A program made the translations under genes and the position numbers. DNA of 64,000 nucleotides, taken from Mangrovibacterium diazotrophicum. GTDB taxonomy: Bacteria; Bacteroidota; Bacteroidia; Bacteroidales; Prolixibacteraceae. The notes below the pieces were generated by a model that was not told the origin of the DNA, did no database searches, and saw nothing but the letters and a program-made list of their open reading frames with translations. How positions within the stretch are numbered: the stretch's first letter is position 1; the number at the start of each line of letters is the position of its first letter. Below are positions 8,879 to 18,395 of this stretch, piece after piece. Where the stretch lies: the NCBI RefSeq assembly GCF_003610535.1, contig NZ_RAPN01000001.1:2653320-2717319 (forward strand), written 5' to 3'.

Positions 8879-11800
8879 ATGGATTGTAATTGGAAACTTT
8901 TTTTTCAACTAAAAACCATATTTCTACTGCCGATATTTTTGACCGGAATATCGCAAACAAAAGCCATCCCGCACACTGAGAGCTTGCTGGATAACAGCAT
9001 GCTCAGTGCGGGATCTGCCTTTGTTATCCCACAAGCGCAACTTGAAGGAATGAGCCTGACCTACGTCAGTAATGACGAAAGCTGCCCTGGCAAAAACGAT
9101 GGAAGCATTGATTTGACCATTGCGAATGCCAGTTCTGTGCCCCAAATACAATGGAGCACCGGTGAAACCACAGAAGATCTTTCGGGACTCGCTGCGGGAA
9201 CCTACGACGTGACTGTTACTGACGGTAGTGAAACAGCCTCACTGAGCATTACCATCGGGAACAACCCCGCACCGGTTGCCGCCATCACCGGCGACGCAGT
9301 TGCTTGCCAAAACACCGACAAAGTACCCTTTACGATACAAGCGAGTGGAGGAATTCCACCCTATGTAGCGAATTTCACCTACAACGGAGGTCTCACCTTA
9401 CAGACTCCATCATTTACCGACGAAATAACGATGTACCAGTCAACTACCAATACCGGTACCTATCAATATGAACTGGTTTCCATTGTTGACGGTAATGGCT
9501 GTGAATATCCTGTATCCGGAGAAGTAACAATCGAAGTAACCAACGGCGCAACATTGGATAATCCGGGAGATCTGGAATTCTGCCAGGGCGAGACAACCAC
9601 TCCTGTCGCACTTACCGGTAGTCCCGGCAACGTGGTCTTCGACATTACCGGAGGCGCCTCAATCGGTTTAAATGATAAAACAGGAGTTAGCCAAATACCA
9701 TCCTTTACAGCCATGTCCGGGTCAGCCACCCTGACCATCACCCCTCGGGCAAATGGCTGTTCGGGTGTTCCGGGAACAGTACAGGTAACGGTAAGTCCAA
9801 AAGCAGATCTCTCCGTCTCACAGGTTTTGGAAACGATTTGCACGGGAGCAACGACCAACATCAAGCTCAGCAGCACAACTTCAGGAGCTACATTTGAGTG
9901 GTCGGTTCTGGATATTACGCCGACGGGATCGATATCCGGCTCCGGAGACGACACCGGTAATATACTCGCACAGACCTTGGTAAATACCAGCAATGAAGTT
10001 GCGACCGTAACTTATCGCATTACTTCTTATAAAAACGGATGTGAAGGTTCTTCTCTTGACATCGAAGTTCAAGTTTTACCAGAACTTCAAGCAACAATTG
10101 AAAAAACCGCAAACAGTTGCCAAAACGAAAGTTCGCCCGAGGTTATTTTTACAGCAATCGGAGGAGAAGCACCCTACCTATTCACTTATCGCATCAATGG
10201 TGGCACCGAACAAACAGTGACCGAAAGTTCCGGAAACGCAGCGACGATATCAGTTCCCACCGGAACAGCCGGAGATTTTACTTACGAACTCATTTCTGTA
10301 GAAGACAAAAATGGTTGCCCCTCATCTGTCAGCGAAAGCGTTACCGTGACAATCTCAGAAAAGCCGGTTCTAACATCCGGACTAAACCCACAGGGTATTT
10401 GCAGCAATGAAGTATTTACCTACGTTCCGACCAGCGACATACCGGGAACAACTTTCTCATGGAGCAGAGCTGAAGTTGCGGGTATCAGCAACCCGGCTGC
10501 TTCGGGAACCGACGACCCTGATGAATACCTGGAGAACACAACTAATGATCCTATAGCAGTAACATACACTTACACACTTTCGGCAGACGGCTGTTCGAAC
10601 ACGCAGGATGTCGTGGTCATTGTTACCAAGAAACCAGAATTGACGAGTTCGCTCACGCCTCCCGACATTTGCAGTGGAACAACGTTCTCGTACACACCAA
10701 CCAGTGACATTTCGGGGACCGACTATCCGTGGACTCGCGCTGCAGTTGCAGGAATCGCCAATCCGGCCACATCAGGCACCGGAAATCCGAACGAGGTTTT
10801 AATTAATACAACATCGAATCCGATTGGCGTGACTTACTTGTACACCTTGAACTCCAACGGTTGCGAGAACCCCGTAACTTACCCGGTTTACGTGGTTGTC
10901 ATTCCTGCACCTCAGGTCACTGTGTCAGCCTCCGAAACCGAGATCTGTCCGGGCGAAAGTGTTGATCTGTATTCGTCATCTGACATAGCCAGCAGCTTGC
11001 CTTCAACTTTGCTCTCCGAGGATTTTAACTCGGGAAGTGCGGGAGACAAATCCGGGCTCAACAGTTGGACAACCTATTTTAATAATAACAATGCAGCCTG
11101 GACCATCCGAGATAATAATTACAACCAAAGCGGAAAAACATTCAGATCAAATGACTCCAGTAAATTTTACCTGGCCAACTCAGGTGCAGCAGGAAACACC
11201 AACATCACATCGACTCTGACCTCCCCCGCTATCAACACAGTTGGATATACTTCGCTTGAACTTACGTTTTGGCATTATTACGAATCCGGCGGTAATTCCG
11301 ATCAGCCTAAAATCAGGGTGTCGACAGACAACAGCAATTGGACCGACATCGAGGAATTCACGAATTCACAGGGGACGAGTACCGACTTCGTAAAATACAC
11401 GGTGTCTCTGAATGGCTACGTTGGCAACAGCACGTTATACATTCAGTTTTATTACAAAGCGAAAGATGACAAGTATTGGGCAATCGACAATGTTGAATTG
11501 ACGGGCGAAGGATCATCTGTTGATATGTACTGGACATCCTATCCGAGCGGTTTTTCATCAACGGAACAGAACCCGACCAATGTTTACCCGACCCAAACTA
11601 CCGATTATATCGCTTGGTACACCGATCCGGATACCGGTTGTGTTGGAAGCGACACAGTTACTGTGATCGTTCGGGAAACTCCTGCGCCAGAGATCACCGC
11701 CGATTATTGCAGCTATTCACCCAAAATTCTCTTGACAGCTTCCGATGGCTATACCAGTTATTTATGGAGCACAGGTGAAACAACACAATCCATTCTCGTA

Positions 11801-14392
11801 GACCTAGCAGCTATCTACACTGTTACTGTTACCGACGAATTTGGTTGTTCCGGTTCTACTTCATTCAACACATCGACAGAATTGCTTATAAACGGAAGTT
11901 TCGAAGATGGAAACGTAGGGTTTGTTACTCCTGCAACGTCGGGAAACCAATACACTTATGTCGCAGACGATCCTTCTGTAAGTTCCGAATTGTTTCCTGA
12001 AGGGCTTTATGGTATTGGAACGAATGCCCGCAATTATCACAGTAACTTTTGGGGTGTGGATCACACTACCGGAACCGGAAATTTCATGATTGTCAACGGA
12101 TTTCCGGGATCTCCGCAACCAATCGTATGGCAGGAAACAGTTACCGTCCGCCCGAATACCGATTATTACTTCTCGGCATGGGCCATCAGTTTGAACAATT
12201 CAGGCAATTACGCCAGTCTTCAGTTCAGCATCAACGGGACACAAATCGGAACCGTGGCGCAGCTCACTGCTGGTACCAGCAGCAGTGCAAATCCCTGGAA
12301 AACGCAGGATCGATTTTACGGAATGTGGAATTCCGGAAGCAATACAACGGCTGTTGTCTCCATTGTAGACCTACAGACAGCTGCCGGAGGAAACGACTTT
12401 GGCCTCGACGATATTTCCTTTGGAACGCTCGCGCCCTGGCCTGCAGAAGTAGATCCCACTTCGGCAGGTGACATCTGCCAAGGAGGAACAATTTCCCTCT
12501 ATGCAAACTCGCAATACGGTCGCGAACCGATAACCTACTTGTGGACGGGGCCGAATGGCTTCAGTTCAACAGAGGAAAATCCCGTTATAACCAATGCCAA
12601 AACGGCAAACAGCGGAACTTATACAGTGCAGGTTTTCGATGCATACGGATGTGAAAACGAATCAGGATCGGTTAACGTAACGGTCTATCCTACTGTCAAG
12701 GTAAACGCCGGTGCTGACCAAACAGTCTGTTATGAAAATGCTATTGTTTCGCTCGCCGGATCGGTTAGCGGCAGTGCAACCACCGGAAGCTGGTCGGGAG
12801 GAAGCGGAACTTACTCACCAAATGCTCAAACATTAAACGCAAGCTATACACCAAGCTCAGCAGAGATAGCCGCCGGGACCGTGACACTGACTCTCACTAG
12901 TGACACACCCGACGGCCCTTGCCCCGCAAAGAGCGATAAAATGAAGATTACAGTTCTCCAGCCGTTGGAAATTAGCTTCACTCAAACGCTCCCGCTCTGT
13001 CACGACGGCGATGACGGCAAACTTACAGCGAGCGTAACCGGAGGAAAGTCACCCTATTCCTACTTATGGAGCGACGGACAAACGACGCAAACAGCTATTG
13101 GATTATCAGCTGGCGTCTATTCTCTGACCGTTACAGATGCCAAAGGCTGTTCAACAACACAGTCAGCTACGCTTTCGGAACCGTCAACATTTGTCGTTAA
13201 CCCACCTAGTTTTTCGGCCCCTAGCTGCTATGGCGGAACTGATGGAACGGCAACTATTACAGCCACCGGAGGAACTCCCCCTTACCAGTTTATCTGGGAC
13301 GCAGCGGCAGGATCACAAACAACATCTACAGCAACAAACCTTGGTGCAGGAACTTATTCAGTTATTGTTCTTTCGGATGCACACGGTTGTGCGGCCACGG
13401 CTGTAAAGGTGACAATTCCCGAGCCCGAAGCCCCGGAATTAACCTGCCCTGATGATATTTATGCAATAGCTGACGAAGGGACGACTTATGCGTCGAATGT
13501 CATCGTTACCGCTCCCGAGTACGACACTTTCTGCCAGAGTATTGAATACGAAATGACCGGCGCTACCAGCGATACCGGCAACGGCCTGGTTCCTTCTCCT
13601 TCGACCTTTAACGTCGGAACCACTACGATTACCTACACGGCAGTCAACTTAAAAGGAGAAGTAATTGAATGTTCTTTCCGGGTGATTGTGTCCGACACCA
13701 AACCCGACATTACCTGCGCCGATCCGATTTCTGTAAACACAGATGTTGACGAATGCAGCGCGTCGGTGTCTGTCAGTCTTCCGACCATCAACTCGGGAAC
13801 AGATATTAGCTGGAGCTGGACGATGACCGGAGCGACAGAAGATAGCGGTACCGGATCAATTCCGGATCCCTACAGCTTCAACAAAGGAGTGACGACCATT
13901 ACATGGACAGCGATGAATGCAATCGGAAGCGTTCAATGTTCGCAAACCGTAACAGTGACTGACAACCAAGCCCCGGAATTTACATCGCCTGATCCGATAG
14001 AAGTTTGTGTGGAATATTTGAGAGAGTACACTTACACCAACCAAATCGTACCGAATTATTACACCTTCGAAAATGGGAATACATTACTGGATCTGAATAC
14101 TGCTTCTTTCTCGGATAACTGCGGACTTAGCGATTGCTCTCCTTTGATTGAATGGCGGATTGTCTTTAGCGATGGATCCAAACTTCCTGCATCAGGGTAT
14201 TTCACCGGTCAACCTTCGGCATACACCAACAATGGCTCAACCAGTTTCCAATTTCCCGGAGATAATGAGGGGGGTAGCCTTTTAACACATACCATTTATT
14301 ACCGAATCACGGATTGTTCAAATAACGTAAGCAGTGAACTGTCGACTACGATTACGGTAATTCCACGCCCTAAAATTGTTCAGACTCCATAG
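8879..14392 (+). CDS. Giant secreted adhesin with SprB, MAM-like, PKD and HYR modules and PRP-box C-terminus
   Basis: About 1838 residues. I prefer the ATG at 8879 because GGAGG lies just before it and the protein then opens with a normal signal peptide (KTIFLLPIFLTGISQTKA); an in-frame ATG at 8855 adds eight residues. From N to C it has a SprB-like repeat (~60-105), several PKD/Ig-like domains, a MAM-like jelly-roll domain (11010-11510), a DUF642/CBM-like sandwich opening NGSFEDGNVGF (11880-12430), PKD-like domains, two SprB repeats (12960-13430), two HYR domains, and a C-terminal ~145-residue domain (from about 13960) ending VIPRPKIVQTP. There is no T9SS CTD. It is predicted to be a surface adhesin. 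It converges on the PorP/SprF gene of cassette B and shares its final domain with the two adhesins on the opposite strand. Confidence 0.85.
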   Translation: MDCNWKLFFQLKTIFLLPIFLTGISQTKAIPHTESLLDNSMLSAGSAFVIPQAQLEGMSLTYVSNDESCPGKNDGSIDLTIANASSVPQIQWSTGETTEDLSGLAAGTYDVTVTDGSETASLSITIGNNPAPVAAITGDAVACQNTDKVPFTIQASGGIPPYVANFTYNGGLTLQTPSFTDEITMYQSTTNTGTYQYELVSIVDGNGCEYPVSGEVTIEVTNGATLDNPGDLEFCQGETTTPVALTGSPGNVVFDITGGASIGLNDKTGVSQIPSFTAMSGSATLTITPRANGCSGVPGTVQVTVSPKADLSVSQVLETICTGATTNIKLSSTTSGATFEWSVLDITPTGSISGSGDDTGNILAQTLVNTSNEVATVTYRITSYKNGCEGSSLDIEVQVLPELQATIEKTANSCQNESSPEVIFTAIGGEAPYLFTYRINGGTEQTVTESSGNAATISVPTGTAGDFTYELISVEDKNGCPSSVSESVTVTISEKPVLTSGLNPQGICSNEVFTYVPTSDIPGTTFSWSRAEVAGISNPAASGTDDPDEYLENTTNDPIAVTYTYTLSADGCSNTQDVVVIVTKKPELTSSLTPPDICSGTTFSYTPTSDISGTDYPWTRAAVAGIANPATSGTGNPNEVLINTTSNPIGVTYLYTLNSNGCENPVTYPVYVVVIPAPQVTVSASETEICPGESVDLYSSSDIASSLPSTLLSEDFNSGSAGDKSGLNSWTTYFNNNNAAWTIRDNNYNQSGKTFRSNDSSKFYLANSGAAGNTNITSTLTSPAINTVGYTSLELTFWHYYESGGNSDQPKIRVSTDNSNWTDIEEFTNSQGTSTDFVKYTVSLNGYVGNSTLYIQFYYKAKDDKYWAIDNVELTGEGSSVDMYWTSYPSGFSSTEQNPTNVYPTQTTDYIAWYTDPDTGCVGSDTVTVIVRETPAPEITADYCSYSPKILLTASDGYTSYLWSTGETTQSILVDLAAIYTVTVTDEFGCSGSTSFNTSTELLINGSFEDGNVGFVTPATSGNQYTYVADDPSVSSELFPEGLYGIGTNARNYHSNFWGVDHTTGTGNFMIVNGFPGSPQPIVWQETVTVRPNTDYYFSAWAISLNNSGNYASLQFSINGTQIGTVAQLTAGTSSSANPWKTQDRFYGMWNSGSNTTAVVSIVDLQTAAGGNDFGLDDISFGTLAPWPAEVDPTSAGDICQGGTISLYANSQYGREPITYLWTGPNGFSSTEENPVITNAKTANSGTYTVQVFDAYGCENESGSVNVTVYPTVKVNAGADQTVCYENAIVSLAGSVSGSATTGSWSGGSGTYSPNAQTLNASYTPSSAEIAAGTVTLTLTSDTPDGPCPAKSDKMKITVLQPLEISFTQTLPLCHDGDDGKLTASVTGGKSPYSYLWSDGQTTQTAIGLSAGVYSLTVTDAKGCSTTQSATLSEPSTFVVNPPSFSAPSCYGGTDGTATITATGGTPPYQFIWDAAAGSQTTSTATNLGAGTYSVIVLSDAHGCAATAVKVTIPEPEAPELTCPDDIYAIADEGTTYASNVIVTAPEYDTFCQSIEYEMTGATSDTGNGLVPSPSTFNVGTTTITYTAVNLKGEVIECSFRVIVSDTKPDITCADPISVNTDVDECSASVSVSLPTINSGTDISWSWTMTGATEDSGTGSIPDPYSFNKGVTTITWTAMNAIGSVQCSQTVTVTDNQAPEFTSPDPIEVCVEYLREYTYTNQIVPNYYTFENGNTLLDLNTASFSDNCGLSDCSPLIEWRIVFSDGSKLPASGYFTGQPSAYTNNGSTSFQFPGDNEGGSLLTHTIYYRITDCSNNVSSELSTTITVIPRPKIVQTP

Positions 14393-14502
14393 TCATACAA
14401 GAGCAATAATAAAGCCTTTTTGACTCATGTAGCCTCTCCAATTCAGAAGAAATTTTCGCCTAAATTTGAGGAAACTTGAAACTTATAACTAAAAATTTGG
14501 AA

Positions 14503-15507
14503 CTAAAAATATTGTTTTCGGGTGTATGGACGGCGGTAGAAATCGAACTCGTAGACCACACGAATTTCATGTGTTTGTAACTGATATTTGAAGATCTCCC
14601 GCCCAAAAGGGAACTCCATGGCATATCCGAAACGTATATTCTTCATCATCACAAACTGCGTTACAATGGCCGCTGTATTATTGGTTCGGTACATAGCACC
14701 AACCCAAAATTTATCGTAGAAAAGCCAGTTCGCGGAGATATCTGCAGTGACTGGTTCACCAATAGCACCTTTCACAAGAATTGTCGGCTTGAAACGAATT
14801 TGTCGTTGACGGCCGAAAAAATAACCGCCCAACAAATAAGCATAGCGGACATCGGCCAGTGATGAGAAGTTAATCACATCAGCGCGGAATTTATTGGATA
14901 TAATTTGAGGAACTGACAAGCCAATGTAAAAATCGCGGTTATAAACCAAGGCACCAACTCCCCACTTCAACATCATCCCCTGATGGATGTCGGTATCAAA
15001 TGCAGGATCCGGGTCATCCTGCCCCCAATCCAAATCGTAACGAGTTAAAAGGTTATCGTAGTTGATGAAGCCCACTTTCAATCCCAAACGCAAATAGGTT
15101 TTCCAGTCCAGTTTTACCTGGTAGGAGTAATCAGCCGCAACCGTTAATTTATTCTCGTAGCCGATGTGCTCGTTGGTAATATTTAAACCAATCCCGTTGT
15201 TATCGTTTTTAACCGGCTTGTACCAGGTTGCTGCAGCCATCAACGGCGCTCCATCCTGCCCTACGAAATAGCGGCGGGTAAACACCTGGATACCCACTTT
15301 TTCCCACATACCCGCATAGGCAGGGTTAATAGTTTGCATACCGTTCATGTATTGCGTAAAAACCGGTTCGGTATAGATTTTATGTGAGCGGTCGCGATCA
15401 ACCTGAGCCTTACTTTCAACAGCGCTAAACAACATCAACACCACTGACAAGGCCATCGCTGACCAATATTTTTTAACCCTGTATGTTCTGTTCGTCCTGT
15501 TCATCAT
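14503..15507 (-). CDS. PorP/SprF-family outer-membrane protein, cassette B
   Basis: A 334-residue protein of the PorP/SprF family (type IX secretion membrane protein). A signal peptide ends at about residue 35 (VESKAQ). The mature part opens with the family signature FTQYMNGMQTINPAYAGMW and continues as a predicted 14-strand barrel, ending in aromatic/charged YTRKQYF. PorP/SprF proteins work with partners bearing type-B CTDs; SprF is needed for SprB secretion in F. johnsoniae. The start overlaps the stop of the preceding CTD gene (TAATG), so the two are coupled. Aligned by eye to the cassette A copy, only about 21 of some 300 mature residues differ, whereas the adhesins differ greatly. Confidence 0.93.
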   Translation of the reverse strand: MMNRTNRTYRVKKYWSAMALSVVLMLFSAVESKAQVDRDRSHKIYTEPVFTQYMNGMQTINPAYAGMWEKVGIQVFTRRYFVGQDGAPLMAAATWYKPVKNDNNGIGLNITNEHIGYENKLTVAADYSYQVKLDWKTYLRLGLKVGFINYDNLLTRYDLDWGQDDPDPAFDTDIHQGMMLKWGVGALVYNRDFYIGLSVPQIISNKFRADVINFSSLADVRYAYLLGGYFFGRQRQIRFKPTILVKGAIGEPVTADISANWLFYDKFWVGAMYRTNNTAAIVTQFVMMKNIRFGYAMEFPFGREIFKYQLQTHEIRVVYEFDFYRRPYTRKQYF

Positions 15508-16538
15508 TAATTTCCTATTGCGCCCAATCCATAAGCAACCATTACAAATCCGCGTGCCAAGTCTCCGTTTCCTTTGTCAAGAATATAGAGATACACGCCC
15601 GGAACGACCATCTTATCTGAGTTCTGATGATGTTTCGTCGTTTGTCCGCCCCACCACAGATCGGCCTCATTATATCCCCAAACATCAACGTTTCCGTAGT
15701 TTTTATGCTGATAGAGCAAATATCCCTGCTTGTCGAAGATCATCAGCTTCGCATTCGGATACTGCTCGATACAATCGATCACAAAGTAATCGTGGGCACC
15801 ATCCCCGTTGGGCGAGAATCCTTCCGGAATAAAGAAATGACAGGTTGTATCCGGCGGAGGTGGCTGATCGTCACAATCCAGATCATCCGGTATATTTATG
15901 TAAACCATAGCAGTATCACAAAGCGGTGGATCGGTATCCAAACAGAGCTCGTACATAAACGAATCCTTGCCGAAAACGCCAAAGTAGACCGTATAGCTAA
16001 TTCCTCCCTGATCGTCGGTTGGGTGCAACTCGCCCTGCGTCGGCCACTCCAAAATATTCACTAAAATGTCGTATGTCGGATCCCAATTGTCATTATCCGT
16101 GATATTGACTAACAACGGATCGCAATCAGCCTGATAGTAATCATCGACAGCAATCGGCGAAATGATTTCATCCTCATCCTCCAAAATAACGATCACCCCT
16201 ACCTTCAGGTGGTTGGTACACCGTATGGCATTAACTGCTGTGACTTTATAAAAATAAGTTCCCGGTTCGTGCCAGATCACTTCAACACTTGGCCCCTTGT
16301 TATTACCGTTGACAAATTCTGCCGACGATGAAGAAACAAATCCTGGTGTCGTCGCAAAGTTGACCGTAGAATCGGTGTACAATTCCCAGGTATAAGTATC
16401 GCCAGGCAATGGGTCGATACTCAATTTGGTAGTCTGCCCTTGGTACGCACTGAGCTGGGCCGTGACAGACGTCACAGTCAATAGAGCCGGTATAAATACC
16501 AGCGCCAGCCTAATGATATGGTACCAAAGTCGCTTCAT
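15507..16538 (-). CDS. Secreted protein with T9SS type-B C-terminal sorting domain, cassette B
   Basis: A 343-residue protein with a signal peptide (residues 1-28, TVTSVTAQ). Residues ~30-120 form a PKD/Ig-like domain (WELYTDSTVNF, EVIWHEPGTYFYKVT). Residues ~130-228 resemble a bacterial Ig/cadherin-like domain (AVDDYYQADC, YELCLDTDPPLCDTA). The last ~110 residues are a gliding-motility-type CTD: FFIPEGFSPNGDGAHDYFVI, KLMIFDKQGYLLYQ, WWGGQTTKHH, VPGVYLYILDKGNGD, RGFVMVAYG. Type-B CTDs direct T9SS export and need a PorP/SprF partner, which is encoded immediately downstream with overlapping stop and start. It is the only CTD-bearing protein in the cassette, so I propose it is the anchor for the other secreted products. 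Confidence 0.9.
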   Translation of the reverse strand: MKRLWYHIIRLALVFIPALLTVTSVTAQLSAYQGQTTKLSIDPLPGDTYTWELYTDSTVNFATTPGFVSSSSAEFVNGNNKGPSVEVIWHEPGTYFYKVTAVNAIRCTNHLKVGVIVILEDEDEIISPIAVDDYYQADCDPLLVNITDNDNWDPTYDILVNILEWPTQGELHPTDDQGGISYTVYFGVFGKDSFMYELCLDTDPPLCDTAMVYINIPDDLDCDDQPPPPDTTCHFFIPEGFSPNGDGAHDYFVIDCIEQYPNAKLMIFDKQGYLLYQHKNYGNVDVWGYNEADLWWGGQTTKHHQNSDKMVVPGVYLYILDKGNGDLARGFVMVAYGLGAIGN

Positions 16539-17235
16539 TTAATTTTTTAAAAATTCATAAGTCCCGAATCACAAGAGTCCAAGAATCATCACATCACTTT
16601 GAGCACTTTTAAATTTTGATCTATCTGCGTTTACCTTCTCTTCAGGCATACTTCTCCCGTTCCGGTTAAAACAACCGGTCATCATATCTATCTGATTGGC
16701 TCCAGTCCCGGGGGATGGCCCTCGTGGCGCTCCCTTGTTGGGTGGATGCAACCATCCCGGAGGCCCATGTTTGTTACTGATCATGCATGTATCATTTACA
16801 GTTCATAAGCTTTCATTTTTAACCGCTGAGGACGCTAAGTTTTCCTTGCGTCCCGGTAAATCGGGATTGTGCTTTTTGCATCCTTTGCGTTTAAATTTCA
16901 CAACAGACATCGCCCTGTAGTCGCGGAATTCGCTATGCATCATTCTCACTTTTACCTTTCGACTTTTGCCTTTTTCCGGGCATAACTCTTCCATTCCGGC
17001 TGCAGCCGGTAACTGGTCCTTTTTCGCGTGAGCCTGGTGAAACAACATCCGCCGTTTCATTTTTAGGTTGCGTCTTTATTTGTCGTATCCTTCCGAATCA
17101 AGTCGGAAGCTGAGAGAATTCTACACCAGGTGTTTCTGCCACTCAAACGTGCCGGCAAATCACCGCAAAAATTCCATTCCAGGAACTCCTGCCGCCATAT
17201 GTACCGACAATAAACATGTTTCTTATACCATCGTA
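16539..17235. other. 697-bp non-coding gap inside cassette B with repeat-like content
   Basis: No credible gene is visible. The stretch is more GC-rich than other spacers here and carries several hairpins: CCGGTT-AAAAC-AACCGG at 16662-16678, CCGG-TAAAT-CGGG near 16853-16865, and the palindrome CCGGCTGCAGCCGG at 16996-17009. The part around 16818-16890, read on the minus strand, contains ACGCAAAGGATGC and GGACGCAAGG, motifs often seen in dispersed Bacteroidota intergenic repeats. Cassette A has 333 bp in a comparable place. It may be a repeat insertion or an RNA-processing region separating the small-protein mRNA from the CTD-porP mRNA. Confidence 0.5.
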
Positions 17236-18321
17236 CTACGGTGCAGGAGTTTCATTACCCGGGATAAATGGAGTCGGAGCAACTTCCTGAACATCCGGAC
17301 GTGGAGTTAAGGTTTGTGTCGCTGCATCCATACCGTCATTCAAAGAACCGGCATCACACAACGGACCTGCGTCGGTCAATGTGTTGTTTTGAATATCCCA
17401 ATCACCTATAGAGTTAACACCGTCTACTGTCAATGTAACATCTTCGTTTGCTAACCCCTCGTAAGTGGTGTTCGTAATGGTAACCCGCACGTAAATTGAA
17501 ACTCCGCCGGATGTATTGGTCTCGTTCGTGGTGGCATTAACAGAACTCTGAGTACCGGAAACCTCCAAATTTGGAGAACCAAAAGTCATGTCGTAGTCCC
17601 ACTCGATGGTTGCAGTTTGACCTTCGCCCAAAGCTGACAGGGTAAATGTCGGAACCCAATACCCGGTAAAGTTTGCTGCAACAACCTCGAAGAACAGCAC
17701 CTGCGTACCGAAGTCGTATTCAATCTCTCCGGAAGTTGGATTGTAGTTAGCACCTCTCACTTCGTCGAAACAAGTCTCTGCTCCGGTATCATAGGCAAGC
17801 GGCGTAGTACCATCTGCCGGATCAATATTGCGGATATCAACGATGAAGGCTTTGATCGGAGCAATTTTCCACGCTTCGAAATTGTTGGTACAATCTCCGG
17901 TTTGATGAACAGCAACAAAAATCGGTTCTGCCGTAGTAGCCAGCGCCAAGGTTGCATCCGACCAAGTGATCTTCACATTATCATCAGCAGCAGCGACCCC
18001 GTAGTTTGCACTGGTAGCAATCAGATCAGTACCTGTAGGTGTCGTGGTTGGAGAAGTAAACATCGTTGAGATATTCGTTGTCGTTACTCCCCCTGAAGTA
18101 GAGATGAACGCCATATCCTGCGTTGACCAGAATGTGTAATCACCAGTCTGGTTTGAAGTCGCCTGATAGGTATATTCTTTCCCGGAGATCGGGTTTAGCG
18201 GCCCATCGGTACAGTTAACACCACGTGTTGCACTGCCGGCTGTTGCCTGCCCCTGTGCATGGTTGACACCTGCCATTAGGACCAGGGCCAAAAAAGTCTG
18301 AATTAGAAATTGTTTTTTCAT
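17236..18321 (-). CDS. Small secreted surface protein (second copy), cassette B
   Basis: A 361-residue secreted protein of a family I cannot name. The signal peptide is residues 1-25 (ALVLMAGVNHAQGQA). The body resembles the 360-aa and 370-aa neighbours: an N-terminal CTDGPLNPISGKEYTY block, a central FIVDIRNIDPAD strand, then YDFGTQVLFFEVVAANFTGYW, VRVTITNTTYEGL and a conserved pair of cysteines. It ends with an LTPRP box followed by a Pro-rich 19-residue tail (VAPTPFIPGNETPAP). There is no T9SS CTD. It is predicted to be beta-sandwich rich and cell-surface or extracellular. It probably arose by duplication of the upstream 360-aa gene; a role as a repeating subunit is inference. Confidence 0.75.
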   Translation of the reverse strand: MKKQFLIQTFLALVLMAGVNHAQGQATAGSATRGVNCTDGPLNPISGKEYTYQATSNQTGDYTFWSTQDMAFISTSGGVTTTNISTMFTSPTTTPTGTDLIATSANYGVAAADDNVKITWSDATLALATTAEPIFVAVHQTGDCTNNFEAWKIAPIKAFIVDIRNIDPADGTTPLAYDTGAETCFDEVRGANYNPTSGEIEYDFGTQVLFFEVVAANFTGYWVPTFTLSALGEGQTATIEWDYDMTFGSPNLEVSGTQSSVNATTNETNTSGGVSIYVRVTITNTTYEGLANEDVTLTVDGVNSIGDWDIQNNTLTDAGPLCDAGSLNDGMDAATQTLTPRPDVQEVAPTPFIPGNETPAP

Positions 18322-18395
18322 AATGAATCGTTCTAGAGTTTAGAAAAAAGGTCATATAAATACGTCTTAAATTGTGCCTTCTCATTTTACCGAAG

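Noticed and set aside
8879-14392. T9SS type A or type B sorting domain at the end of the giant adhesins
   Set aside because: None of the three C-termini has the FSPNGDG start and GVY-Y strands of type B or the terminal Lys-rich strand of type A; they share a different domain instead.
16662-17009. Rho-independent terminator in the cassette B spacer
   Set aside because: The hairpins are clear but none is followed by a T-tract on either strand.
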